A stretch of DNA of 64,000 nucleotides from Nostoc parmelioides FACHB-3921 (GCF_014696625.1 NZ_JACJQL010000025.1:35199-99198), one strand, 5' to 3'; positions 1 through 9,609 are shown, numbered from the stretch's first letter. Notes: generated by a model not told the origin, from the sequence alone. Made by a program: numbers and translations.

Positions 1-52
1 AATTCTGATGTCATCTATATTCTCATGAAATGTCTAGTTATTTCATCATCTA

Positions 53-970
53 TTAAAGCCTGTATTGACGGTAAACCTCACTAGCGGCACGATGTACTAG
101 GGAATGTCGCCAAACTAAGGATGTCATATCATCAGCGTAACCACCACCAATTACGCAGGCGACTGGATAACCAGCGCTGATACAGGTAGTTAAAACCTGC
201 ATTTCTCGACGGAATAAGCCAGCGTCACTTAAGGCTAGTTTACCTAAGCGATCGCCTATGTGGGGATCAACACCAGCATCATAAAATACTAAGTCTGGTT
301 TGATCTCAGATAACAAATCTGGTAGGTAACTCGCCAAGGTTTGTAGGTAAGCATCATCCTCCATTCCTACTGGTAAGGGAACATCTAAATCACTGTGTTG
401 CTTGGTTCCTGGGAAATTAACTTCGCAGTGCATGGAGAATGTGAAAACACTGTCATCATCTTGGAAAATAAACGCTGTACCGTCTCCTTGATGGACATCC
501 AAATCGACAATGAGAATTTTTTGGACTAGTTGCTGTTGTTGGAGAACGCGAGAGGCGATCGCTATATCGTTGAAAATACAAAAACCAGAACCATAACTAG
601 GAAAAGCATGATGAGTACCACCAGCAGTATTACAAGCTAAACCTTGATTGAGTGCTAGCTGTGCCGTAAGTATTGTTCCACCCACCGCTATGCAGGTACG
701 ATTTGCTAGTGCTGGACTCCAAGGTAAACCGATTCGACGTTGTGCTTTAGTATCTAGTGTACCTTCGCAGTAAGACCGCACATAGTCTGGGGCATGAACT
801 AACTCGATTAACTCTAGTGATGGCATGGTTGGGGTATAAAATTGCTCTGTTTGTGCTACATCATCACTTAAAAGCAATTCATAGAGTTTTTTGAATTTTG
901 CCATCGGGAAGCGATGTCCTTCAGGCAATGGTGCAACATAATCTGGGTGATAAATAATTGGCAATTCCAT
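53..970 (-). CDS. HDAC-like (arginase/deacetylase fold) deacetylase
   Basis: The 305-residue protein belongs to the histone deacetylase/AcuC/acetylpolyamine amidohydrolase superfamily of zinc hydrolases that remove acetyl groups from lysine or polyamine substrates. The paired catalytic histidines are at residues 120-121 (GGTHHAF). The zinc-ligand motif DLDVH is at 156-160, giving D158 and H160, and a third ligand is D235 in DAGVDPH. A glycine-rich GGGYADD loop near the C terminus supplies the transition-state Tyr region. The short single-domain length fits bacterial class IV (HDAC11-like) members. There is no signal peptide, so it is probably cytoplasmic. It stands alone, reading away from the next gene, so context does not reveal the substrate. 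The family call is secure; the substrate is unknown. Confidence 0.9.
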   Translation of the reverse strand: MELPIIYHPDYVAPLPEGHRFPMAKFKKLYELLLSDDVAQTEQFYTPTMPSLELIELVHAPDYVRSYCEGTLDTKAQRRIGLPWSPALANRTCIAVGGTILTAQLALNQGLACNTAGGTHHAFPSYGSGFCIFNDIAIASRVLQQQQLVQKILIVDLDVHQGDGTAFIFQDDDSVFTFSMHCEVNFPGTKQHSDLDVPLPVGMEDDAYLQTLASYLPDLLSEIKPDLVFYDAGVDPHIGDRLGKLALSDAGLFRREMQVLTTCISAGYPVACVIGGGYADDMTSLVWRHSLVHRAASEVYRQYRL

Positions 971-1293
971 GTTATTTATTTTCCCAGACTGGCGCTAAAT
1001 GTGCTTAAAAATTTTATGGTGAGTAGAGAAATTATAGGCGATCGCGCCTAATATTATGAGAGGTTGTTTGGTAGATGATAGTTGCACCTTGATACCAATC
1101 ATTTGGCTGTTTCCTTACCATCTGCCGCAGATTGATAGAATGTGAGAATTTGAGACTTGACTTAAGACCTTCAATTAAAAAATCGGTTGCGACCAAAATC
1201 AATTTCCATACGAATAATTTAAATAGTCAATTTCGCTCAGATAGGGAACTTAGAGTGTAAAATTCATGTCTTGCTAAACACTGAGGCGCTTAT
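971..1293. other. Spacer without a recognisable gene
   Basis: This divergent spacer lies between the deacetylase and the small exported protein. It holds one HIP1 palindrome near 1038. I see no ORF, hairpin or RNA gene here; it must contain the promoters of both flanking genes. Confidence 0.5.
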
Positions 1294-1797
1294 GTGATCA
1301 AAATGTCGAAAACATTGCTAAATAAAGGTATACAGATATATTCAATCATTTTTACACTCGGTGTTATGTCGTTACTTCATGCCGGCAGCAACGCCCAGGA
1401 AGCGCCACCGATATTTGGAGATGTCACCATCAGTCAGAAGTTTTCTCCAGACCCTTTAGTAGTTCGGGGTATGAGTGGCGGCTCCGTGGAGGGAAACCGC
1501 ATTACTGAAAGAATAGAAACACCGACTGGGCCTTGTAACGGATTTGTCGATGAAACACCAGACCACACCATCAGGCTCACAAGTAAATTTGATTACTTAA
1601 AACTGCAAGTACAGGCTCCTCAAGATACCACCATCGTGGTCAAAGGCCCAGGTGGTACTTGGTGTAACGACGACCTAGATGGAAAAAATCCGGGCATAGT
1701 TGGGGAATGGTTGCCAGGAAACTACCAAGTTTGGGTCGGTTCTTACCAAAAAGGCAAGTATTTTCCCTACACGTTACAAATCACCGAAGTTAAGTAG
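1294..1797 (+). CDS. Exported hypothetical protein, PPC-like beta-sandwich
   Basis: I do not recognise a named family with certainty. The protein begins with a basic/hydrophobic signal peptide (roughly residues 1-35, likely cleavage after SNA), so it is exported. The mature part, about 130 residues, has two cysteines (in GPCNGF and GTWCND) that could form a disulfide. It ends in a beta-rich segment with GEWLPGNYQVWVGS, resembling the edge strands of bacterial pre-peptidase C-terminal domains. The GTG start is preceded by GAGG seven bases upstream, which favours it over the in-frame ATG at 1303. G-rich heptamer repeats follow the stop. Confidence 0.7.
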   Translation: MIKMSKTLLNKGIQIYSIIFTLGVMSLLHAGSNAQEAPPIFGDVTISQKFSPDPLVVRGMSGGSVEGNRITERIETPTGPCNGFVDETPDHTIRLTSKFDYLKLQVQAPQDTTIVVKGPGGTWCNDDLDGKNPGIVGEWLPGNYQVWVGSYQKGKYFPYTLQITEVK

Positions 1798-1810
1798 AGT
1801 GGGGATTGGA

Positions 1811-1836
1811 AGGGGGCAGGGGGCAGGGGGCAGGGG
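1811..1836 (+). repeat. Heptanucleotide tandem repeat (GGGGGCA type)
   Basis: Three to four head-to-tail copies of the 7-base unit AGGGGGC lie 14 bases after the preceding stop codon. This is the short tandemly repeated repetitive sequence class typical of Nostoc/Anabaena intergenic DNA. Confidence 0.75.
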
Positions 1837-2106
1837 AAGAACTGACCGCAAGATTTTCGCCCAATCCCGAATCCCCAGTACCCAATCCCCAGTCTCTTGC
1901 AATCTTGTATTAGAATTAGGTTAAATTTAATTAAGATTCTTATCGGCATCTTAGATTTCACATAATGCCCTTATAGCTTTATGGCGGTGCATGATTAGAT
2001 ATCAAATTAAAGAAAATGGATTTATAAACATCCGTTGTACAACCGTCTAGTAACTCCAGTTGCTAGAAATGAATAATCGTAATTGGCATCTAGAGGCAAA
2101 TTAAAA

Positions 2107-3993
2107 ATGAAATTCTCTTGGAGAGTCCTAGTACTCTGGACATTGCCAGCTTTGGTAATTGGTTTTTTCTTTTGGCAAGGGACGTTTGCTGGCGCTCCTG
2201 CGGACATGAGCAAGAATGCAGCTAACACTCGCATGACTTACGGTCGCTTTCTGGAATATGTAGATGCTGGACGTGTTACCAGCGTTGACTTATACGAAGG
2301 CGGCAGAACAGCTATTGTGGAAGCCCAGGATCAAGATATCGAAAACCGTGTCCAACGTTGGCGGGTGGATTTGCCAGTTAGCGCTCCTGAGTTAATCAGC
2401 AAACTTAAAGAAAAGAAAGTAAGTTTTGATGCTCATCCAGCACGTAATGATGGCGCTATTTGGGGATTGTTGGGCAATCTAGTGTTTCCCATCTTATTGA
2501 TTACTGGATTGTTCTTTTTGTTCCGTCGTTCTAACAACCTTCCTGGTGGGCCTGGTCAAGCCATGAACTTTGGCAAATCCAAAGCCCGTTTCCAAATGGA
2601 AGCCAAAACTGGGGTGAAGTTTGACGATGTAGCTGGTATCGAAGAAGCGAAGGAAGAATTACAAGAAGTTGTGACATTCCTCAAACAGCCAGAAAGATTT
2701 ACGGCTGTGGGTGCGCGGATTCCCAAAGGTGTACTGTTAGTAGGGCCTCCAGGAACTGGTAAAACTTTACTAGCAAAAGCGATCGCTGGGGAAGCTGGTG
2801 TACCATTCTTTAGCATTTCCGGTTCGGAATTCGTGGAAATGTTCGTGGGTGTGGGTGCTTCCCGCGTGCGTGACTTATTTAAGAAAGCTAAAGATAACGC
2901 TCCCTGTATCATCTTCATCGATGAAATCGACGCAGTTGGTAGACAACGGGGTGCAGGTATTGGCGGCGGTAACGACGAGAGAGAACAAACTCTCAACCAG
3001 TTACTCACAGAGATGGATGGTTTTGAAGGTAATACAGGCATCATTATTATTGCTGCTACCAACCGTCCCGACGTATTAGATGCGGCGTTGTTACGTCCTG
3101 GTCGTTTTGACAGACAAGTAACCGTTGATGCTCCAGATATTAAAGGACGCTTGGAAGTTCTGCAAGTCCACGCCCGGAATAAGAAATTAGATCCGAGTGT
3201 ATCACTGGAAGCGATCGCCCGTCGTACCCCTGGATTCACAGGCGCAGATTTAGCCAACTTGCTCAACGAAGCCGCTATTCTCACCGCCAGAAGACGCAAA
3301 GAAGGTATTACCCTCAGCGAAATTGATGACGCTGTTGATAGAGTCGTCGCGGGGATGGAAGGAACTCCCCTCGTAGATAGCAAGAGCAAGCGCTTAATTG
3401 CTTACCACGAAGTAGGACACGCCTTGGTAGGTACTTTATTAAAAGACCATGACCCAGTGCAAAAAGTCACCCTGATTCCTAGAGGACAAGCCCAAGGTTT
3501 GACTTGGTTTACTCCCAACGAAGAACAAGGTTTAATTTCTCGTTCTCAACTCAAAGCCAGAATCACTGGCGCTTTGGGTGGTCGTGCAGCCGAAGAAATC
3601 ATTTTTGGTTCTGCGGAAGTTACCACCGGTGCAGGCGGAGACTTGCAACAGGTGTCAGGAATGGCACGGCAAATGGTGACAAGATTTGGTATGTCTGATT
3701 TAGGCCCCTTGTCTTTGGAAAGTCAGCAAGGCGAAGTCTTCTTAGGTCGTGACTGGATGACCAGATCAGATTATTCCGAATCAATTGCGGCAAGAATTGA
3801 CTCTCAAGTCCGTTTGATTGTTGACGAATGCTATGAAAACGCTAAGAAGATTATGCGTGAACATCGCACCGTTACAGATCGCATCGTTGACCTGCTGATT
3901 GAAAAAGAAACCATTGACGGCGACGAGTTTCGGCAAATTGTAGCTGAGTACACTGATGTACCCGATAAGCAGCAATTTGTACCGCAACTGTAA
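2107..3993 (+). CDS. ftsH: ATP-dependent zinc metalloprotease FtsH
   Basis: FtsH is a membrane-anchored AAA+ protease that extracts and degrades membrane and soluble proteins. In cyanobacteria, FtsH hexamers drive photosystem II repair and other quality control. The protein has an N-terminal transmembrane helix, a lumenal/periplasmic segment, a second helix (about residues 116-140), Walker A GPPGTGKT (213-220), Walker B IIFIDEID and the second region of homology ATNRPDVLDAALLRPGRFDR. The zinc site HEVGH is at 434-438, with the acidic ligand in the later GAGGDLQQV segment. I chose the ATG at 2107 because it opens directly with the membrane anchor; a TTG eight codons upstream is also open. Length (628 aa) is normal. 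A strong terminator follows. Which of the several cyanobacterial paralogues this is cannot be said. Confidence 0.97.
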   Translation: MKFSWRVLVLWTLPALVIGFFFWQGTFAGAPADMSKNAANTRMTYGRFLEYVDAGRVTSVDLYEGGRTAIVEAQDQDIENRVQRWRVDLPVSAPELISKLKEKKVSFDAHPARNDGAIWGLLGNLVFPILLITGLFFLFRRSNNLPGGPGQAMNFGKSKARFQMEAKTGVKFDDVAGIEEAKEELQEVVTFLKQPERFTAVGARIPKGVLLVGPPGTGKTLLAKAIAGEAGVPFFSISGSEFVEMFVGVGASRVRDLFKKAKDNAPCIIFIDEIDAVGRQRGAGIGGGNDEREQTLNQLLTEMDGFEGNTGIIIIAATNRPDVLDAALLRPGRFDRQVTVDAPDIKGRLEVLQVHARNKKLDPSVSLEAIARRTPGFTGADLANLLNEAAILTARRRKEGITLSEIDDAVDRVVAGMEGTPLVDSKSKRLIAYHEVGHALVGTLLKDHDPVQKVTLIPRGQAQGLTWFTPNEEQGLISRSQLKARITGALGGRAAEEIIFGSAEVTTGAGGDLQQVSGMARQMVTRFGMSDLGPLSLESQQGEVFLGRDWMTRSDYSESIAARIDSQVRLIVDECYENAKKIMREHRTVTDRIVDLLIEKETIDGDEFRQIVAEYTDVPDKQQFVPQL

Positions 3994-4019
3994 GTTTTAA
4001 GTTTTATCAGCAAATAGCA

Positions 4020-4049
4020 GGGGATGATACAAATCATCCCCTTTTTTTT
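4020..4049 (+). terminator. Rho-independent terminator of ftsH
   Basis: A perfect 9-bp stem, GGGGATGAT/ATCATCCCC, with a 4-base loop is followed by eight T residues, 27 bases after the ftsH stop. Confidence 0.92.
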
Positions 4050-4095
4050 GTGTTAATTGTCTTTCACCATTACCAATTACCAAACCCCCAGGATA

Positions 4096-5730
4096 TTAAC
4101 CTAGACATACCGCCAAATCTTGTTCTGGTGTAGTGATGAGTTGGAGATTGAATGTTTCTGAGAGCAACTTCACAACATTGGGAGTAAGGAAAGCTGGGAG
4201 TGTGGGGCCAATGCGAATGTTTTGGATACCCAAGTACAACAGTGTTAGGAGAACAGCGATCGCCTTTTGTTCATACCAAGACAGTATCATCGATATTGGT
4301 AGTTGATTCACATTAACTTCAAAAGCATTGGCTAAAGCCACAGCAATCTGAATGGCTGAGTAAGCATCGTTACATTGTCCGAGGTCGAGTAAGCGAGGAA
4401 TCCCCCCGATATCACCCAAATTCTGATCAAAGAAGCGGAATTTGCCACAACCCAAAGTTAAGACTACACAATCATTGGGGATTTTTTCTACCAAATCACT
4501 GTAGTAATTGCGTCCCGGTTTCGCGCCATCACAACCACCAACTAGGAAGAAGTGGCGGATATCCCCTTGTTTGACAGCATTAATTACAGTATCGGCTACG
4601 CCTAAAACTGCATTTCTAGCGAAACCTGTAGTTACTGTTTTTTGTTCGCTATCTTCGGTAAAACCTGGGAGTTCTAATGCTTTTTGGATAATCGGGGAAA
4701 TGTCGTGGATGCTGATATGTTGCAAACCAGGATAACCCACAGGCCCCAAAGTAAACACCTTGTCTTTGTAAGTTTCATGGGGCGGCATGAGACAATTAGT
4801 AGTCATAGCGATCGCACCAGGAAAGCGTTCAAATTCATGGGTTTGATTTTGCCATGCTGTACCGTAGTGTCCGTAAAGGTGAGGATAAGTCTGTTTTAGC
4901 TTGGGATAGCCATGTGCGGGGAGGAGTTCGCCGTGAGTATATACTTTAATTCCGGTTCCGGCTGTTTGTTGAAGGACGGCTTTTAAGGCGAGTAAATCAT
5001 GTCCTGAGACAAGGATGGCTTTACCTACGGTATGACCAAGGGGAACAATTGTTGGGGTAGGATGTCCAAAGGTTTCGGTATTACCAGCATCCAGCAATTC
5101 CATTGCTTTCAGGTTCATTTGCCCAACTTTCAAAGTTAAATCGAGCCAGTCTTGTAAACTCTTGTCTTGGGCATCAAGATTTGCTAAAACTTCGTGGAAA
5201 AATATGTATAAGCTTTCATCGTGCTGGTCGAGTTCTAAGGCATGGAAGGCATAAGCAGCAACACCCTTAAGTCCATATAATACGGTGAGCTTGAGTGAGA
5301 AAATATCAACATTTTTAGCAGATTGGCTGATAAATTCAAATTCAAGGTCTTTTCCTTGCTGAATTTGTTTTTGGGTGTCGCTAGCAGGTTGAAAGAAGTT
5401 AATCGCTGACTGAATGACGGCGTTACCTGTGGCTTGAATTTGTAACTTCAGACTTTCACGTAAAGCGATCGCGCGATTGACAAAGCTAATAAAATCAGAT
5501 GTGGAAAAGTTGACGTTTGTGAGTGTAGAGAAGAGCATCTCACAGGTAAACTCATCTGTCTCCCGGCTGCTAATTCCTAGAGATTTTGCTTGTAGCGCTA
5601 CCTGGGAGAGTCCGCGTAAACAATGGACTAGTAAATCTTGTAAAGCATCAACTTCTGGACTTTTACCGCAGGCTCCCCACTGATGACAGACATCGCCACG
5701 GGTAGTTTGTTCACACTGGTTACAGAACAT
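4096..5730 (-). CDS. hcp: Hydroxylamine reductase / hybrid cluster protein
   Basis: Hcp (prismane protein) carries a hybrid Fe-S-O cluster and acts on hydroxylamine and nitric oxide in nitrosative stress. The N-terminal cluster ligands are visible as C3, C6, C15 and C21 in the first 25 residues. Hybrid-cluster ligand regions appear in the C-terminal half (VGGCDGAKPG, LTLGCGKFRF, DLGQCNDAYS). At 544 aa it is full length. The gene is divergent from a Crp/Fnr regulator, and an FNR/DNR-type palindrome lies 57-70 bases upstream of its start codon. That spacing would suit activation from about -41.5 if the transcript starts near 5752 (inference). No electron donor (hcr) gene is adjacent. Confidence 0.96.
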   Translation of the reverse strand: MFCNQCEQTTRGDVCHQWGACGKSPEVDALQDLLVHCLRGLSQVALQAKSLGISSRETDEFTCEMLFSTLTNVNFSTSDFISFVNRAIALRESLKLQIQATGNAVIQSAINFFQPASDTQKQIQQGKDLEFEFISQSAKNVDIFSLKLTVLYGLKGVAAYAFHALELDQHDESLYIFFHEVLANLDAQDKSLQDWLDLTLKVGQMNLKAMELLDAGNTETFGHPTPTIVPLGHTVGKAILVSGHDLLALKAVLQQTAGTGIKVYTHGELLPAHGYPKLKQTYPHLYGHYGTAWQNQTHEFERFPGAIAMTTNCLMPPHETYKDKVFTLGPVGYPGLQHISIHDISPIIQKALELPGFTEDSEQKTVTTGFARNAVLGVADTVINAVKQGDIRHFFLVGGCDGAKPGRNYYSDLVEKIPNDCVVLTLGCGKFRFFDQNLGDIGGIPRLLDLGQCNDAYSAIQIAVALANAFEVNVNQLPISMILSWYEQKAIAVLLTLLYLGIQNIRIGPTLPAFLTPNVVKLLSETFNLQLITTPEQDLAVCLG

Positions 5731-5786
5731 AAATCTTCTCTCAAATCTTTATGCTTCCAGAGTATTTCTTTGGATAGAGTAATTCC

Positions 5787-5800
5787 TTGATCTAAGTCAA
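5787..5800 (-). promoter_or_regulatory. FNR/DNR-type operator upstream of hcp
   Basis: The sequence TTGAT-CTAA-GTCAA matches the Crp/Fnr-family consensus TTGAT-N4-ATCAA at nine of ten arm positions. Extending it by one base gives a perfect CTTGA/TCAAG inverted repeat at 5786-5801. It lies between the divergent hcp gene and the Crp/Fnr regulator gene. A weak -10-like AATACT on the minus strand (5766-5761) sits at the distance expected for a class II activated promoter. The binding protein is inferred to be the neighbouring regulator. Confidence 0.7.
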
Positions 5801-5990
5801 GAGTATTTGTAAAGTTCAGTGAAGGAGGGAGGAGGAGAAGAAATTTTTAACGCGGAGGGGCGCTCAGGTTTTTTGAGGATGATTTGTTATGTCGTTAGGT
5901 ATTTGGAATTAAGTGTGTGTTTATGGAGAATTGGGATGAGTCGTCTGCTGTTGTTCATTTTTTTACATAACCGAAAGAGAAATTTTATCT

Positions 5991-6686
5991 ATGACTGTTA
6001 CGGAACGTATTTTAGAAGTTAAACAATTTTTACAGAAAACGCCGATTTTTCGGGATTTATCAGATGAACAATTGCAAGCACTGGCGAATATTGCTATTGT
6101 GCAAACTTATAAAAAAGGGGAAATTATATTCTGGGAAGGTGATGAGGGAACGGGGTTTTTTATTGTTAAGTCTGGTAGGGTGAAGATTTTTAAGGTAGCG
6201 AATGGCGGTAAAGAACAAATTTTCCACATATTCGGCGCTGAAGAATATTTTGCGGAAGTACCAGCTTTCGATGGGGGAAATTATCCTGCTTCAGCCGCAG
6301 CGCTGGAAAATTCCCAGGTGGTGTTTATTCCTAGATCATCATTTTTGATGGTGTTGCAACAACATCCTACATTGGCACTGGCAATTTTAGGAACTTTGGC
6401 TCGACACTTACGCAAATTAACACACTTAGTTGATACTCTGTCTTTTCAGGAAGTACCGCAACGATTAGCCAACTACTTATTAAATTTGAGTAAGCGCTTG
6501 GGTAATGCGGATGTCGTCGAGCTAGATTTACCCAAAGGACAGCTTGCGGCTTTATTAGGAACAATTCCCGAAACTCTTTCCCGTGCTTTATACAAACTCG
6601 CTCAAGAAAAAATTATCGAGATGGAAGGGACAACTGTGAGATTATGCGATCGCGATCGGTTGATTAATTTACAAAATAAAAAATGA
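5991..6686 (+). CDS. Crp/Fnr-family transcriptional regulator (DNR/HcpR-like)
   Basis: The 231-residue protein has an N-terminal cyclic-nucleotide-binding-type beta roll (about residues 18-135, with GEIIFWEGDEGTGFFIV and GEEYFAEVPAFDGG-like turns) and a C-terminal winged helix (about 160-225). The recognition helix segment TIPETLSRALYKL resembles that of DNR/NNR nitric-oxide-responsive regulators. It lacks the N-terminal cysteines of oxygen-sensing FNR, so a haem or another NO-sensing mode is more likely (inference). Its divergent position beside hcp and the shared palindrome suggest that it controls hcp in response to nitrogen oxides. It is distinct from the global nitrogen regulator NtcA as far as I can judge. 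Confidence 0.88.
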   Translation: MTVTERILEVKQFLQKTPIFRDLSDEQLQALANIAIVQTYKKGEIIFWEGDEGTGFFIVKSGRVKIFKVANGGKEQIFHIFGAEEYFAEVPAFDGGNYPASAAALENSQVVFIPRSSFLMVLQQHPTLALAILGTLARHLRKLTHLVDTLSFQEVPQRLANYLLNLSKRLGNADVVELDLPKGQLAALLGTIPETLSRALYKLAQEKIIEMEGTTVRLCDRDRLINLQNKK

Positions 6687-6698
6687 AAGAAGGGTGGC

Positions 6699-9263
6699 TT
6701 AATCCAAATTTTGCAATCCCATCGCAATCTTACTATGTTTTTCAATTTGCCCCATGACTTGTTTCGCCCGTTGAATGACTACGGTTGGTAAACCCGCTAA
6801 CCTTCCCGCTTCAATACCGTAGGACTTGTCAGCGCCTCCTGGTTGGACTTGGTGCAGAAAGATAATTTGGTCTGGTAATTCTTTCACTGTCACTTGATAG
6901 TTAGCCACATTGGGTAACATTCCCGCCAGTTCGTTTAATTCATGGTAGTGAGTGGCAAAAATTGTCCGGGAACGAATGTCGGTAGCGATATATTCTGCAA
7001 CCGCCCAAGCGATGGAAAGACCGTCAAAAGTAGCGGTTCCTCTACCAATTTCATCTAATAAAACTAGGGATCTAGATGTGGCATGATTGAGAATATTTGC
7101 TGTCTCATTCATCTCCACCATAAATGTAGATTGACCTGTGGCTAAATCATCCACTGCACCAACACGGGTAAAAATGCGATCGCATACTCCCAACCTAGCA
7201 GATTTAGCCGGAACAAAACTGCCAATCTGCGCCATTAATTGAATTAAACCCACTTGACGCAGGTAACAACTTTTACCACTGGCATTTGGCCCAGTCAGAA
7301 TAATTAAGTCAGGAAGTTGGTGGGTTTCTTCCCCACTCCCCAACTGCGTGGAATTTGGTACAAAGAAGCCCGCAGGTAAGGATTGTTCCACTACCGGATG
7401 GCGACCATCGATAATTGCTATCTCTCGTCCATGCACCATTTCGGGACGACAATAACCTTGATACACCGCCAACTCAGCTAAACCACACAGCACATCGGCG
7501 GCGGCTACGGCGCGGGAAAGGTGGCGAATGGCTTCCGCCTGTTCTCCTACTTCTTCCCGTAAGGTGACAAAAACCTCATATTCCAATTTATGTAAATCAT
7601 CCCGTGCTGTGAGAATCCTGGCTTCCCGTTCCTTCAATTCCGGGGTGATGTAACGTTCCTCATTTTTCAGGGTTTGCTTGCGGATGTAATTGGCGGGTAC
7701 TTGGTCAGCTTTGGCGCGGGAAATACTAATGTAATAGCCAAAGGTTTCGTTAAATCCCACCTTCAGTAAAGGGATTCCAGTTCTCGCCCTTTCATCCACT
7801 TCTAAATTAGCAATCCATTGGTGGTCTGCTTCGACGGTCGCTTTTCTTTCATCCAATAAAGGATTGACACCAGGACGAATCAAGCCCCCTTCTTTGAGAT
7901 GTAAGGGTGGTGATTCTACTAGATGAGCGTGTATTTTTTGTGCCAGTTCTTCTAAAATTGGCGGTACTTTTTGCAAAGCCTTGAGGAAAGGCGAATGGGC
8001 ATCAATGACTAAGTTGGCTAACTCTGGTAAGCGGGAGAGGGAATCAGCTAAAGCCACTAAATCTCTGGCATTTGCAGTCCCTGAACTAGCCCGACCCGTT
8101 AACCTTTCGAGGTCGTAAATTTGCCGTAACAAATGCCGCAAATCTTGCCTTAGTCGAGTATTTGTGACTAGTTCTTGGATGGTGTCTTGGCGTGAATTAA
8201 TCCCTTTAATATCGAGTAGGGGTTGTAACAACCATCGCCGCAAAGCCCGACTACCCATCGCCGTGCTAGTTTTATCTAATGCCCATAGTAAGGAACCGTG
8301 AAAAGTACCATCACGGACTGTTTGGGTAATTTCCAAATTACGGCGAGTTTGATTATCAACAATTAGATAATCGGTAATGGTATAGGTGCGGAGTCTTTGC
8401 AGGGATACTTGTCCAGCTTTTTGCGTATCTTCCACATATTCCAATAACCCACCAGCCGCGCGTACAGCCAAGGGGAGATGGTCACAACCCAAACCTTCCA
8501 GCGATCGCACCTTAAATCTCTGCAATAATGTACTTCTAGCTTCGGCCTGGGAAAAGGGTTGTTGCGATCGCAAGCTATAACAAAATGATGGTGGTAAACA
8601 TTCTGGAAGGTGCGGCGAAGTCTCCCCCGGACGCAGCAAAGTACCTAAATCTGGGGCGTTGGTGGGAACTAGTACTTCCGAAGGTTGCAACCGCATCAAT
8701 TCCTGGGTTAACCGTTCTAAATCACTATCTTGAGTCGTCAGAAATTCCCCTGTGGAGATGTCTGCATAGGCTAGCCCCCAATGATTACTCGTAATTACCA
8801 CAGCCGCCAAGTAATTATTGCGACTTGATTTTAACATTCCCTCTTCTAACAAAGTGCCAGGAGTCAGGATGCGCGTCACTTCCCGCCGCACCAAACCCAC
8901 AGCCTCCGAAGCATCTTCTACTTGGTCGCAAATCACCACAGCATAACCCTTTTCCACCAATTGGGTAGTGTAGCGTTCCCAAGCGTGGTGAGGAACACCA
9001 GTCATGGCTACCCGTCCAACTTCGCCACCGTGTTTACTTGTGAGGACTAATTCTAATTCTCTAGCTACGGTGACAGCATCTTGAAAAAACGTTTCAAAGA
9101 AATCACCCACCCGGTACAACAACAACGCATGAGGATACTTATCTTTAACCTCAACATAATGCTGATACATCTTACTCAGCTTAGTGCGGTCTACCAGTCG
9201 AGTGTCGGCGTGAGGAGTGGGGGGAATATGGGGTTCCGTCGGCTGAATGTCAGAAGCGGTCAT
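6699..9263 (-). CDS. mutS: DNA mismatch repair ATPase MutS
   Basis: MutS recognises mismatches and small loops and recruits MutL. The mismatch-binding domain carries the diagnostic Phe-x-Glu (FFE within GDFFETF). The lever/clamp region follows, then the ABC-type ATPase with Walker A (GPNASGKS) and the Walker B/D-loop segment LVLLDEIGRGTATFDG. The FxE motif marks it as MutS1, not MutS2. The ATG at 9263 is preferred; a GTG at 9287 would add eight residues, and neither has a clear Shine-Dalgarno sequence. Length is about 854 aa, normal for the family. Its stop lies only 12 bases from the regulator's stop (convergent pair). Confidence 0.97.
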   Translation of the reverse strand: MTASDIQPTEPHIPPTPHADTRLVDRTKLSKMYQHYVEVKDKYPHALLLYRVGDFFETFFQDAVTVARELELVLTSKHGGEVGRVAMTGVPHHAWERYTTQLVEKGYAVVICDQVEDASEAVGLVRREVTRILTPGTLLEEGMLKSSRNNYLAAVVITSNHWGLAYADISTGEFLTTQDSDLERLTQELMRLQPSEVLVPTNAPDLGTLLRPGETSPHLPECLPPSFCYSLRSQQPFSQAEARSTLLQRFKVRSLEGLGCDHLPLAVRAAGGLLEYVEDTQKAGQVSLQRLRTYTITDYLIVDNQTRRNLEITQTVRDGTFHGSLLWALDKTSTAMGSRALRRWLLQPLLDIKGINSRQDTIQELVTNTRLRQDLRHLLRQIYDLERLTGRASSGTANARDLVALADSLSRLPELANLVIDAHSPFLKALQKVPPILEELAQKIHAHLVESPPLHLKEGGLIRPGVNPLLDERKATVEADHQWIANLEVDERARTGIPLLKVGFNETFGYYISISRAKADQVPANYIRKQTLKNEERYITPELKEREARILTARDDLHKLEYEVFVTLREEVGEQAEAIRHLSRAVAAADVLCGLAELAVYQGYCRPEMVHGREIAIIDGRHPVVEQSLPAGFFVPNSTQLGSGEETHQLPDLIILTGPNASGKSCYLRQVGLIQLMAQIGSFVPAKSARLGVCDRIFTRVGAVDDLATGQSTFMVEMNETANILNHATSRSLVLLDEIGRGTATFDGLSIAWAVAEYIATDIRSRTIFATHYHELNELAGMLPNVANYQVTVKELPDQIIFLHQVQPGGADKSYGIEAGRLAGLPTVVIQRAKQVMGQIEKHSKIAMGLQNLD

Positions 9264-9609
9264 AGATAGATGCTGGAAGTTACGCACAGAGAAGCCACAA
9301 TACCTGATGATAACGTGCTGTGCTAAATTGAGGGGCGATCGCTCAAGATTTTTTTATGCTTTCCCCCTCCTGAGTAATGAGTATCAAGTAGTTAATCATA
9401 AATAATCGGTAAAAAATATAACTTGTAATCTCCATACTTAATAAGATATATCTCAATCAAACGAGAAATATGATAAACGTGCTACCACTACCATGATTAG
9501 GCTAAAATGTGGCGTGAGATTTTAGTGAAAATTAGCCGCCGATATACATTGTTCCCGTAGCATTCCGCAGCAAGAAACCCTAAATCACTCTGAAACCAGA
9601 TTCTAGTTA
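9264..9609. other. Spacer without a recognisable gene
   Basis: This divergent spacer between mutS and the glycosyltransferase contains a HIP1 site near 9335 and AT-rich sequence. I see no RNA gene or convincing hairpin. Confidence 0.45.

Noticed and set aside
1767..1961. Short open frames across G-rich and C-rich repeats after the small exported protein
   Set aside because: They are products of STRR repeats with low-complexity translations.
2556..3389. Long open frame on the minus strand opposite ftsH
   Set aside because: It is a codon-bias shadow of ftsH; the plus-strand frame has full AAA+ and protease motifs, and the minus frame matches nothing.
5819..6022. 67-codon open frame upstream of the Crp/Fnr gene
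   Set aside because: It overlaps the regulator's start in another frame and lies in purine-rich leader sequence.
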